Shown: positions 48,501 to 60,242 of the stretch, one piece after another
How positions within the stretch are numbered: position 1 is the stretch's first letter
Layout: every line of letters begins with the position of its first letter
DNA from: Melanocharis versteri
Lineage: Eukaryota; Chordata; Aves; Passeriformes; Melanocharitidae
DNA length: 64,000 nucleotides
Direction: 5' to 3'
NCBI GenBank assembly: GCA_013397845.1
Contig: VZTG01008548.1
Span: 124,001 to 188,000 of the forward strand
The notes under the pieces: model-generated
What the model saw: the letters and a program-made list of their open reading frames with translations, nothing else
What the model was told of the DNA's origin: nothing
The model's database searches: none
Made by a program: the position numbers and the translations under genes

Positions 48501-50539
48501 ACAATGATAATGCCAGAAGAGTGACAGAAACCGCTGCAACTGTTACAACTGATAGAAACCTGTGGGGGCTTTTTATCAAAAAGATTTGCTGGAGTTGCTA
48601 AAAGCAAGCAGCTACAATAATTAGAGAGTTTCCACTCTAGCCCTGATCTGAACACAAATCCTGGAACAAAGCTGGGCTCTACCTGCCTGGCACACCCTCC
48701 TCAACCTGGAACACAAGAAGGCAGTAATTTCTGCAGGAGTAAATGCTCATTTATTCCCAGTGCTTACTCGTGCCAGGCAAGGAGTGGGGGAAGGGAGCAA
48801 AAAATTTCTGAACAATATGACTTATCACTTTGCCACCTTTGAATTTTTTGCATTTGACATCACTTGCTCCTGTCTAAATGACAGGTGTTTTAGGCAGAAG
48901 TAAGACACGGGTGTTGTGTTTAGTAGATGAAACACTAACGTTGTTTGAAGGTGGCTGGATATAGGGAGTGTTGTCATGAATCCCAATCCGTTTCCATGTG
49001 GCAACCGATTTTTTCTTGTTGCTAAGGCACAGCAAGCAGAGTTGGTTGGGAAGCTAGATGACTTTCAGCGGATATCATTCATATGAAACCGTAGAATATG
49101 CCTGACTTTCTGCCAAATAATGTTCGTAACAAACAACCTTCCCCCGCTGCTCCTCTTGAAACCCACTGTCAGAATTCAGGGGTAATGAAGAACAACCAAT
49201 GTGACAGTTCTCTGCATTAATATTTATTTAAGATTAAATACAAACCCCTTTATAAAGGATCTTTTTTATAAAGGGAAGATCTTCTCCTGATCATCTTAAA
49301 CTTCATATACTTAGATGTAGCATAAAAAGGTCAAAAAGCTGTAAAAAGAAAAATCTGTATTCAGCAGAGCTTGCAATTTAGGGTTCCCCGAGGAGCCTGA
49401 AGAGCTCTCTGGAGAAACCCAAATGGGTCATTAATGAAAGAAAACCAAGGAGGTATTGTCATCTGTTTTCTGTATAAAAAGAACTTACAAAATAAGTTAT
49501 TTCATGAAGGGGAAACCCACAACTCATGGTTCATTCTCACTTCCCCCAAAACAGAAAGAGATGTGAGAAGCAAATGGATGCTCTTTATAAAGATAAGCAG
49601 TGCTCTTTATGTTTAAAGACTTATTTCTGAGCCAGTGAGTTAGGAAAGCTATGCATTTAGAAGCATTTCTCTATTTTCCAGTACCTAGCAAACGAAATAT
49701 GGCTGAATGGGTTTATGCTTCAAACAAAACTTATTTTTACTTAAGCTGGCATAGACCATCCACTTTTAAAGTCTCCGGAGCCCAGCAAGGAGTGTAATTT
49801 AGTGTCCAAGAGCAAAATTTATTTGCAATGCCCTTTTCTTTGCCTAAAAGAAGCTAAGAATAGAAAAGAATATCATAGAAGACAATATGGCAGGGCTGGC
49901 TGGTTTCTCTCCTCCCTTTTCCTCAGTCCTACCATGGCAAAAAGCCCAGGATAAATCCAGCTTCAGGAAGGCACCAACACAGGCTCCTCCATCTGTGTCC
50001 TGTGCCTCAAGTAAAGCTGCAGCATCCTGACACCTGCCTGGATTGAGAGAAAGGGAGGAGCAGTGAGCCAGCAGAAGGGGATGCCTTGGTTAGGAACTTT
50101 ATGCTACTAAAGAAAGGAGACAGCCGCCCTCCTGCTAATGATGAGTTCCACGACCAGATTGAAGTACCCTGAAATGAGGCTGCTGACGAGCAGGTCATGT
50201 CCTCTCTACACCTCCTGCTTCAGCTTCCCATTCCCACCGCTCTTCTCCTTGGTGCTTCCACGCGTGTCCGTGAAGCCTTGTCCTGAACCGAGCTGAAGGA
50301 CCAATGGCCTTGAATCAGCTCATTAAATAGAGATCCATTTCAGGAGAGATGGTTTCCCTTGGTGGGGTCACTAGGGAGCCTCACAAACACGATCCCCAGC
50401 AAGGCGAGCAGCGGGGGCACAGGCAAAGGCTGTGGGACGCGGAGGGAGGCAGGGAGAGACAGCTGTGCTCAGAGGAAGCACTTGTTTATGCTAAATTAAA
50501 ACTATCCAGGGAATGATGGCATAAAACACGCCTAATAAA

Positions 50540-50590
50540 TCCTTTTTATGTTGACAGAGCAGTGTCTCTGCTCTGTCAACATAAAAAGGA
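50540..50590. repeat. Perfect 23-bp inverted repeat with 5-base loop
   Basis: The left arm at 50540-50562 and the right arm at 50568-50590 are exact complements around the loop TGTCT. The arm contains TTTTTATGTTGACAGAGCAG. No terminal-repeat or transposon family was recognised around it. Confidence 0.97.
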
Positions 50591-51185
50591 AGTTAACTAT
50601 GCTCACAAAAAATGACAATACAAAATTCAAGGGTGTGAGCAATGGGGAGCTTCACTTCCAACTCCATGTTCACATACGTGCATCAGCTGAAGCAGAACAT
50701 AATTCCTATCTCATCTACAACTGTAGACTGCATGGGCATAGTTTATAATACAGAAACAGTTTAAACAAGATTTCTCTTTCTTATAAAGAAATAATGGACA
50801 TTTTCAACTCACATGCTAATACAATGTTTGCAATGAGAGTTCATTAAATATGAAAAGAAAGAATCAGAATTTTACTGCTTTTTATCATGCTTTATATAAC
50901 ATTAAAATATGCAGAGTACACTTAATTGTCTATTCATGTTCCTTCGTTAACGAAACTTTATTGCAGCATTTGTGCTCTAGTTTGCCAGTTCGGCCATACA
51001 TTTCCTAATGCTACCCTACAAAATTCCCAGTGCATTTCACTTTTCCTGGCTGCCAGCAACATTCCACAGGAAAGCAATATCCTCCCTTTTTTCCAGTAAA
51101 AAACAGGCACTGTACTGACTGTTGCCGCAAACATTTAGCAATATTGCTGTACTTATATTTTTTTAAAACTTAGCAGCTAATAAAT

Positions 51186-51213
51186 ACAGTAGATGATCTT
51201 TGTCATCTACTGT
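51186..51213. repeat. Short perfect hairpin
   Basis: ACAGTAGATGA and TCATCTACTGT are exact complements around the loop TCTTTG. Confidence 0.9.
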
Positions 51214-51832
51214 TGTGTCCCTGGCCACCAGCATCTGGTTTGGTTTTGATCTGCAGGGCAGCGCCTAAGAGCAGATGGGTAGGGGGATTTAGTGATTGTT
51301 AAAATTTTATGTAACAGCTAATATTTCCAATTATGTAAGTTATAATTTGATAGTACATTATTTGGAGCTTTCAAAAGAATGTGCGGTGGATATTTCACAC
51401 TACAATTAAAACGATGTTCCCAGTGACAGGTTACTATTTCTTTTCAGAGAAATCTAAATGAAGACACCAACAAAACAGTTAAAAGAAAGATCAGGAGTAG
51501 GAAAACACAGACTGTCTGCATACTTAAAAGCTTTTCAAAGCACCTCTGTTGACATGTTTCTTGTGTTGCCAGCAAAATACCTTCTCATGACACATTTCCA
51601 AATGAAAAAAAAAAAAAGAAAGCAAGCAGCATGGCACATCTACTTAGCAAAAGCATTCTGAAAGCCAGGCAGACTGACTTACAAGCATGCATTAGTAAAA
51701 AGAAATTTATGAGGAAATTGTGTGTCAAACACAAGAATAAATGCTCAGGTTGTAAAATCTTCTTCCTGGAGTTTTTGTAACTTCATCAGACAGGGTCCTG
51801 CACAATTTCTCTGGCTTTGAGTTTTTTCCTGC

Positions 51833-51898
51833 GCAGAGCAGGGGTTGGATCAGACGATCTCCTGGAGTTCCCTTAGCACCCAAATAATTCTGTAATTG
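51833..51898 (+). mobile_element. CR1 3' terminal fragment
   Basis: GCAGGGGTTGGATCAGACGATCT followed by CTGGAGTTCCCTTAGCACCCAAATAATTCTGTAAT is a diverged copy of the last 65 bp of CR1. Only the extreme 3' end is present, as is common for heavily truncated copies. Confidence 0.8.
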
Positions 51899-54800
51899 TC
51901 TCCTGCTCCATCACTCTCAGACAATTTAATTCTGCTAGTCCAACCGGCTGCACCAGGCATGAGAGAAAAAGTCTATGGAGCTTCAGGGCAACCAGAAGTA
52001 TCTTTCTAGAAGCACTCTGTGTTTAAGAAAAGGCTCTTAAAATCACATATTTCATGTTAGCCTTCCACCAAAACTTTTCCCCGTCACATTACTCAATGTT
52101 CCAGGTCTCAGTTGCTGACATACCCCAGCTGTCAACGTTACTGCAGATAATACTGGTGGCTGAACCTGACCTTCAGCGAGCCACATTTTTCAGAGATTAA
52201 ATATAATAAAAATTTCAAAGCAGACAATCAATTAAGTGATTCATCACACCTGTCACTACCAACCACCCACCATGTAGGTGCAAGTTCAAACGTTCCCTCT
52301 CTGGTGTCAGGCAAAACCAGCATGGTTGGGTACTTGATTTTTGCCAGCACAGGCTCAGGAGCCTTCTTATGAACTGCCCCCATAACCCAGCTGCAAGGAC
52401 GCTCACCTCTGCCACAAGAATTCTAGCAAACAGCAGAAGGGCAAAAATATCCAGTACGGCTGCAGCTATTTCAGTGAATGCAGATGCAGGAACAAAACCC
52501 CAAATAGTAGCAAATATTCAGCAAATCAGCTGCGATCGGTGACGACAAATAGCTAAAAATGTCAATATAGAGTGCATATATCACTGAATAAGAAAATCCA
52601 TTAAAATCTTAATTCATTCGGAAGCCATTTGTAATTAAAGAAACAGTTATATAGTTTTCAATAAATAAAGTATATTTAACATTTCAAGTACAAAAAGACA
52701 GAGTTAAAATTCAGTGCTCTGATTACGATTTATGTAAATACCTCCCAGTAAATTGCATTAGTCTACTATTTGAAAAATTCCTGCCTTTCTGGCAACTTTT
52801 TAAAATTTTCTTTTAAAAGGCTGCACACAGATTGTCCATGAATGGGCTTACAAGTGCACAAAAGGTATGTTTTTAATGTCGCTATTATTTAATGTCCCTG
52901 CTCCCAGAGAGCCCTGATTTTACTACTGCCTGCACAGAAGGTAGGTCACCCAGTAATTTCCCAAATCTTTTTCCTGCTAGGAGAGCACAGTTACTCCTTT
53001 CTGGTACAAGACTTTCAAATTATTTCCTCTTTGTTTCTGAGAAACTGATTTTCTGATTTCGCAGAGACCAAGTGGCCCACTGGGAAAAGCACCAGGCTGT
53101 CCAATGTACCTCAGTTTTATTCCGAAACACAGTGTGGTCACAACCTTCAGCGAGTCATTTCCCTTCCCACGCAACGGGAATGACCATGAGCACTCTCTGA
53201 AGGCACTTCGAGACCCACTGGTAAAAATCTGCCATCAGCTGAGGGCTAGAAGCACACAAGCTCTCCTCCACATACCCAGGGCAGCCCCACTCTAAGTTCA
53301 AATACCTACAGGACATTTAAAACGCAACAAGCCTAGAGTAAAACTGCCGACTCCTGCTTTTCTTGCTTCTGAGGTTTTCCGAGAGCAGGAGCAGCCTTGA
53401 GGGTGGGTGAACAAGCTTTGCCTAAAGAAGTTTGCATTACAGCCTTAACAGTTTGAGAATCTGCAGCGCTGTGGTTTGTATTGGCAGCGCTCCGTTACGT
53501 GACCTCTGGGGAACAATAATAATTTCACTGACAGTAGCTCTTGGCACAAGCCAGTGCCAACCTACTACAAACCGGAGAGTGGGAGTTCTTAACCACTTCC
53601 AGAAGAACAGCTGTAATTTACTTTTTTGTAGGAAAAACTATTAAAGCTTAACTACTTTAGTTTCATGAAGCAGTCAAGGCCTCACTGTAAAGAGAGCTAA
53701 AAAGCACTCAGTACGCAAAGAAAGAATGAAGTTTTCCCTTAGAACACACAAGCAATTTTTTGGCAAAGTAGATCAGGAACTCCTCACCTGCTCTTGGCAA
53801 AGCCTCAGAAATACTTGGAACTCTGCGACCAGCACCTTCAAACCGTCTGCAGAGTGAGACTGTACTAACTCTGATAACCTTGCAAATCTTTATTCTGGCC
53901 ATTAAAGCAGGAACAAATGAAAACTCAAGTGCAATCCACTCCAAAGGGAGGTTTGTCACCTCTGAGATGGGGAGGGACCTGAGAAACAAGGCAGTTCAAA
54001 AGTCTCTGCCAGTGTAGCATAAACCACTGCACGCCCGTCATTCAATCCCAACCGCTCAGCACATAGAGCAGCATGGGAAGTGCTGTGCAATAACCATTAC
54101 ATATGGAATGGGATTAGAACCTGAAGAGTCTAGAATATATGAGCAGCCACTAAAAGCTGCTTAGGTAAATTTAGCTTTCACCAGACTGAGAAGTTACAGA
54201 ATCAGAAAATATATATGCAAGACACAGGTGAGGTTTGTATATTTCTTTTCCCCTCAATAAATCTGCTCAAGTGCCAAGCAGCTAAGAGATAGAAATTTTA
54301 CTTAGTATGATGAAATCAAAACCAAATAATACAAATTACATATCTTATGCAAATTAAGCTCATAATCAAGTAAAAGACATGCTCAGCTCCCCCTCAAGGT
54401 CACAGGTAGAGGCATCTTTAGATAGGAACCTCCTTCATGAACATAGGTTCAAGAAAGGAACACAGCCTTTCAAGTCAGGCAAGACTTCCACCATGATGAG
54501 GCAGATTTCCTTAACTATATTCTTTATCCTTAAATTTAATTATCTGCCTTTCTTCTGATTTATATCTTTATTTTCATTCTTTATTCATACAAACAATAGT
54601 TTGCACACATCTGATATTACTAGCACATGGATATGTCACATCAGGTTTATGCTGTGTCATTTTGAATTTTCATGCTACAGATTTACTCACTCTAAATTTA
54701 ATTAAGTCTACAAGTCCTTCTTCCCACTGCTGTAGGAAGTTTGATCCCTATGTGGAAGGCTGGGGGTTTCTTTATTTCTTGAGATTTTCCAGATGGTACC

Positions 54801-55170
54801 AGGGAAATTTCTCTTTTTGACCCCCAGTTTTGAAAGATAGGGCCTTGATCCAACAATAGACTTTCGAAAATACCACTAATAGAAACTGTTCTATTAGGGT
54901 TCTCTGCATTCATAATTTATTTTCAAGACAGCATGGGCCTTCAGAAGTGATCCCTGCACCTCACCTCAGGCTTAGAATATGTTCAGATGTTCAGCCAAAG
55001 TCAGTTTAAGCAAAAAGCCACAAAATTTGACAAGATACTGTTGCAAGATCAACATCCTCTGAGATGATAACCCCACTCAAATTCATAGAAAAAGAATGTA
55101 TTAAACTGTGTTGCACTAAACCTTTTGTGGAGAAAGTACCTATGAAAAAGCTATTTTAGGTAGCCTAACT

Positions 55171-55193
55171 AAACAAACAAACAAACAAACAAA
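55171..55193. repeat. AAAC simple repeat
   Basis: Nearly six uninterrupted AAAC units. Confidence 0.95.
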
Positions 55194-58100
55194 TCTTGCT
55201 TCAATTAGTTCTACATCAGTCTCTTGTCCCCCATGACATCAATAATTTCCCTCCAGCAAAACTAGACCTGGCAATTAAAGCAGAAAGTTCCTATCCCTTT
55301 GTTCTGTTTTTTTTTTATGCATTACAAAACCTTTAAATGACTTATAAGGCACATTTTTTCCCTGTAAAACAAAGATACTACTCCATAAACAGAAAAAAAC
55401 CCTCATAATTTGAGAGTCAAAGGATTAGAAGATTTTTCTACTTTTTACATCTCATTAAATTATCTGAATTAATTAACCTTTAATTACATTTGCAACTATT
55501 ATCTAGTTTTCCATCCCAACAGAAGTCCCACCATATGATATCTATATCCTAGTCAATCTTATTCTCATACTCAAAGGCATATGCAAAAGAAAAAAACAGC
55601 TAGAGTCTAAATCAGCATGAAAAACATGTGTGCAGTGGAAAAAAGGCCAGAGTATTACAGCAGAGCAGGAACCTGAGGTGAATTGCATGTTATGAAACTG
55701 AACATACATGTCTGTGTAAGATGTGTCTCTCGACAAAGAGGTTGAACTCTCTAAGATTTTAACAACATCTCTGTACATCAGGTGCTGAAAGGAAAATTAC
55801 TCCTCCAGAGGAACAGTTGTTTAAAACCAGAGGTCTTTTGGCTTGAAAGTTGTGGATGACTTTTTCAAGGCTGTTTCAAAACATACACGAGGCAGCATCC
55901 ACAGCCTGCACCTGCAGAATCTGAGATAACCACCCAGGAGAGCACCTCATCCCTCACTGCAGACAGCAGCAGTAGCACTGTAACTATTTTTAAAGAAATG
56001 CTCATTAGAACACGTAAGAGAGAAGCAGAAGGACACAATGTGAACAAAAGCTTATCAGTTGTGTGAACGGGGCATACAAAAGAAAAGCAGAATAGCCTCT
56101 GCATTACTCACAGCCAAAGTATAGCTGAGCGTATCCTGAACAGAGCAACCTCAAAGAGCCAGCAGAACCGTCTGCTGAGGCCGTAGCACAATCAGAGGAA
56201 AGGACTCACACATCACTGCCTTTCTACAGGGTCACGTTTCCACCAGCTGAGGACAGCCAGGCCTGGCAGCCAGTGCTAGGAACAGTGCACTTGGAGGAGC
56301 TTCTGATTACCAGACTAAGGAGTAGCTCTCACGTTTCATGTGCTACTTGGACCTGCACCCTTCTTGCACTACCACACACGCCAGTGCCCAGGACTCTTCA
56401 GGGTCCTCCTTTATGTATCCATGGAAAGCAGCAACATAGAACTGAGCCACTGTCTTCTGCTTCACCATGTTAAATCGTTATCCCGAGATTCTTGAGGGAG
56501 TTCTTTGTCCCTTGAGAATAAAAGGAGGTAAAGACTGACCACATTTTTTCAGGCCTAGGGGCAAAAAGAATTAACTCTCTTATTCTTCAATGTTCTGTAT
56601 CATAGCCAACGCTTGCAACATTGATCACTTCAATATGCTGCTACCCTCCTTCCACTTACCCACTGTATCCTAGTTACCAGCCTACTCAGTTTTAAAAGTC
56701 ACTAATAAATATCATTTTAAGTCAGCAAATGTTTTCTGACCTACGCAAAGCAGGAGGTGGGAGAGATGGAGAACTGCTGTCTTGAAAAGTTGGTACAAGC
56801 AATATGCACATGGAAAATGCTAATTTGATGGAGAATTTAGATTGAAATCAGGGAAGAAAAATTATCCAAAAGATTAATATGTGACATTATTCCCCCCACA
56901 GTAACCGATCTGTCAGAGAGTAGCAGAGATGCACTAACAAAAAGCAAGATGTCAGTGACATCCTAACAGGCTGCTGGGACTGCTTTACTCTCATCAATTC
57001 ACCAAAGCAGCCTGGGGCAGCCTGGATGCCCTATCAAAGCGGGTAGTTTCTGTTCAGATTCTTCCAGCCTCTTCACCATGACAACCTCAAAATCCCATCC
57101 AGCTCGATCGCTCATTCTGCAGGAAAGACACGTGACCCATGGGTTAAATTCTGGCCCTGGAGCAGACTGATGGCAAATCACCACTCACTGTAAGAGACCT
57201 TCATTTTGAGATACTCTGTCTTCGAAAAACAGTTGATGCTCACCCCTACCACCTTTCTCACTGCTCCATCCTTTCCCACACTATTTTTTAGAGGTGACTT
57301 CAAACCATCCTTATCTCAGTGGAACAACCACCAAAAACTGCAAGGGCTTCACTCATTTTATCCAAACCAGCCTAAACCTGTGGGGTAACTACCTATTTGG
57401 CCACTTCTCAAGCACCAGAAATAACTGTACTAAGATTAAAAGGAGCTTACAAAACTTTTCGGTATGTAGATACACACACACAGCGACTTCGTCAAAATGC
57501 AAAGCTTTCAAAAAAAGATTAACAGAAAATTTTCACCTCTATCTAATCTATTCTGCTTTTTCTTTATGCATTGCCATAATGTGTGCTGTGGAAACGGGAC
57601 ACACCAGCAGAAGTTAACTGAAGAGGGCCTCTAGGACTTTACTGCTGGTCAGTAAACCCTTGCCTTGGAATTCACCTTCCTGCTCCCTCCATCAGGATAT
57701 GATCAAAAGATCAGATGGGTTCATGAACAACAAAGTAATGGGAATGGGAACACTCTGGGGTTTGGAAGATTACTTGGGAGGTTTGTTTGCATGTTTTTAG
57801 CATGCCTCATGCTTATTGACGTTTCTAACCTCTTCACTTGTGCCAAGAGATAACAATGACTAACTTAGGAGGGAAAAAATCATGGTATAAAGAAACAAGC
57901 ATACACATACTGAAGCTCAAGTTGGCTCAGGCTGAAAAGAAGATGACTCACAGACCCTCAGCATTTAGCATTGTTTCTAAAAGTCAGATAACACCAAGAA
58001 CTGCTAAAGCAAGGGATAAAGATGCTGTCTGTTTTCTTGCTTAACTCAAATAAAAAAAAAAATTAAAATCAAGTTTCCAGTTTCAGAAGTTTCACAAAAA

Positions 58101-59489
58101 TTACCATTAGCTTTTCCGTGACCAGGGACAGTTTTTAACAAGAAATTATTGTCTCTGGATATTTCTTTGGAATTATTTTTATTTACAGAATGGACAAATG
58201 TAATGTTTCCTTATCCACTCCCACCATCCTGCCATAAATTTTCCCGTAACATGTTTTGCTATTAATAAACAGCTGAAGTAGGTACTTTTCTACAGCCATA
58301 ATAAACAGATTCTCAAAGAGCCTAAGTTTGCATTGTTTTTAATCAGACCACAACTCTGATTTAATAGCAGTGTTGCTGTTAGCTACACTTTCTGCTTAAA
58401 TGCAAAAGACCACTCACTACAAGGACATTTTGTGTCTCTATTTTTAATGGAGTGCTTTACAATAATAGAGAACAAATGCCTGTAATGTGACATTCTTTAA
58501 AAGTCTTTGTTGGTTTGCCTGTTAGATAGGCTTGTTCCTAATAGCAGTTTTGCCATAAAGTTGCCTAAGCAGAAAAATAAAAATAAATTATTTCAAAAAT
58601 AAGAAAACCGGCACTTTCCCCCCTGCTCTTTCTTCTTTGATGTATCAGAGCAGCAGCTACTTCTTAATAACTTATTCTCCACTCCATCACTAGAGTTTTT
58701 ACAGAAAATACTGATAGGAGCAGAGTCAAGAGATACTCTTGCAGAGCTCTGCTCAGAGATTATTTGACAAAGTTGTTGGTTGGGAGTCTGTGGAAAGCCT
58801 TCCAAACACTTGTCCACCCACCAAGCAGGAGCGTCATCGGTCATGAATATTCTTACATTCCTTAGAAGAACAGCAAGGCCTTTGACAGAGTATGTTGCAG
58901 CAAAGTCAAGACTGACAGCGCTGTCAGCTGCTTTTCTTGTATGTTCAGAGACCACCTACACAGCAACACTCTACAGCTGTACCTCCAACTTCCACAAGGA
59001 CAGCATGGAGTCACCCTAACACAGAAAACGCCTCGAAGGAAGCTAAAGCAGTCTTCCATGTGTAGCCAAAACATTGTAGTTGATCAAGAAACACAGGAGT
59101 AATGAAGGACAAGAACAGGATCAAACGGACTGTTTTCATTGTGAAAAGGAAAATACAAAGATGCCCCAACATTGTACCTGGGCTGGATGCTGTTTCATGA
59201 AACGTATTTATGATGTCAGCATCAAGATAAGCAAATTTTGCTCATACAATTTTGGTTAGTCACAATCAGAAGCCTATAAACAACTTCAAATGGTAGGCAA
59301 GTAAACAGTGCTAAATTATGCTTATCCACATCAAAAGCAAGGAAAAAGATGCTGACAAGTTATATGGCTTTAAATTAACTGTATCAGCTGAAAGAAAGCA
59401 ACCTGAATGGCTGTGAAGACATTTTGTGTGAAGAACTAATCAGTGGCCCCAGGAGCTCTGAGGAGATAGCAGATTGTTAGGATGAAAAT

Positions 59490-60242
59490 CCTACATGATG
59501 GAGAGAGGCAGGAAATTGCATGATTTATATAAAACAGCGGTTCAGTCTCATCTAGAATATTACATTCAGCACAAGCCATCACTAGTTCAAAGGGACACTG
59601 CAGAACCAGATAGAGTTCAAAACAAGGTAACAGAAGTGATTACAGAATGGAAGGAGTCATCTAGAGAGACTGGAATTGCTTGCTTGAAAAACAGCTGTAA
59701 AAAAGAATGAAAAGTTAAATGTACAGAAGTTGTCCCTGCCTCATAGGAACAGAGGAAGGGTCACTGAAATTAAAGGTAGGATGCTCAAAACTGATCAAAA
59801 CTAAATGTTTTCATCAACAACAGAATAAAACAAAACTTAGTTTTCCTTCCCTTGTAAAGTCATTGTCACCAAACCCCACAAAGAAGGTTTGTAAATTTGT
59901 GTTCCAAGATGAGTTGGAAGGCAAAACACTATCCAGATTCTTTAAAAGACTGGGTCTGTAGGTGCACAACATGAAAAGCTGTAACTAAAATGGTTAATGT
60001 TAACAAGCCTCCAGCATTAGAGTATAAATTATCTAACTATTTGAAACTAGAAGAAAAAAAAAAAAAACACAGTGTGGGAGGCCGGCGATACATTCGCCCA
60101 TGCACTCTCTTGAAATAACAAGAAACATTATATTCATGGCTAAAACTGTTACCTGTTAGATTAACCTTAAAACTTCTGGATACAGGACTAGATGAACTAT
60201 CATCTTGACCCACTACAACATGTTTTTATCTACTCTAGGTTC
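59490..60242 (+). mobile_element. Ancient CR1-type LINE remnant
   Basis: Blocks in order are TCATCTAGAATATTACATTC, AGGGACACTGCAGAACCAGA, ACAGAAGTGATTACAG, AAGAGACTGGAATTGCTT-like sequence, and the 3' signature GGATACAGGACTAGATGAACTATCATCTTGACCCACTA. All are degraded forms of old amniote CR1 sequence. An A13-15 run near 60054 interrupts the element. It is not coding. Confidence 0.75.

Noticed and set aside
50210..50470. GC-richer segment considered as a CpG island or first exon of RAPGEF5
   Set aside because: CpG count is modest, no TATA or initiator context was evident and no in-frame ATG exon fits the first visible exon.
53708..53989. 93-codon minus-strand frame
   Set aside because: No recognised domain; flanking sites do not define an exon and no phase fit to RAPGEF5 can be argued.
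57095..57185. Sequence around GGGTTAAATTCTGGCCC resembles old amniote repeats
   Set aside because: The match is short and no ordered second block was found.
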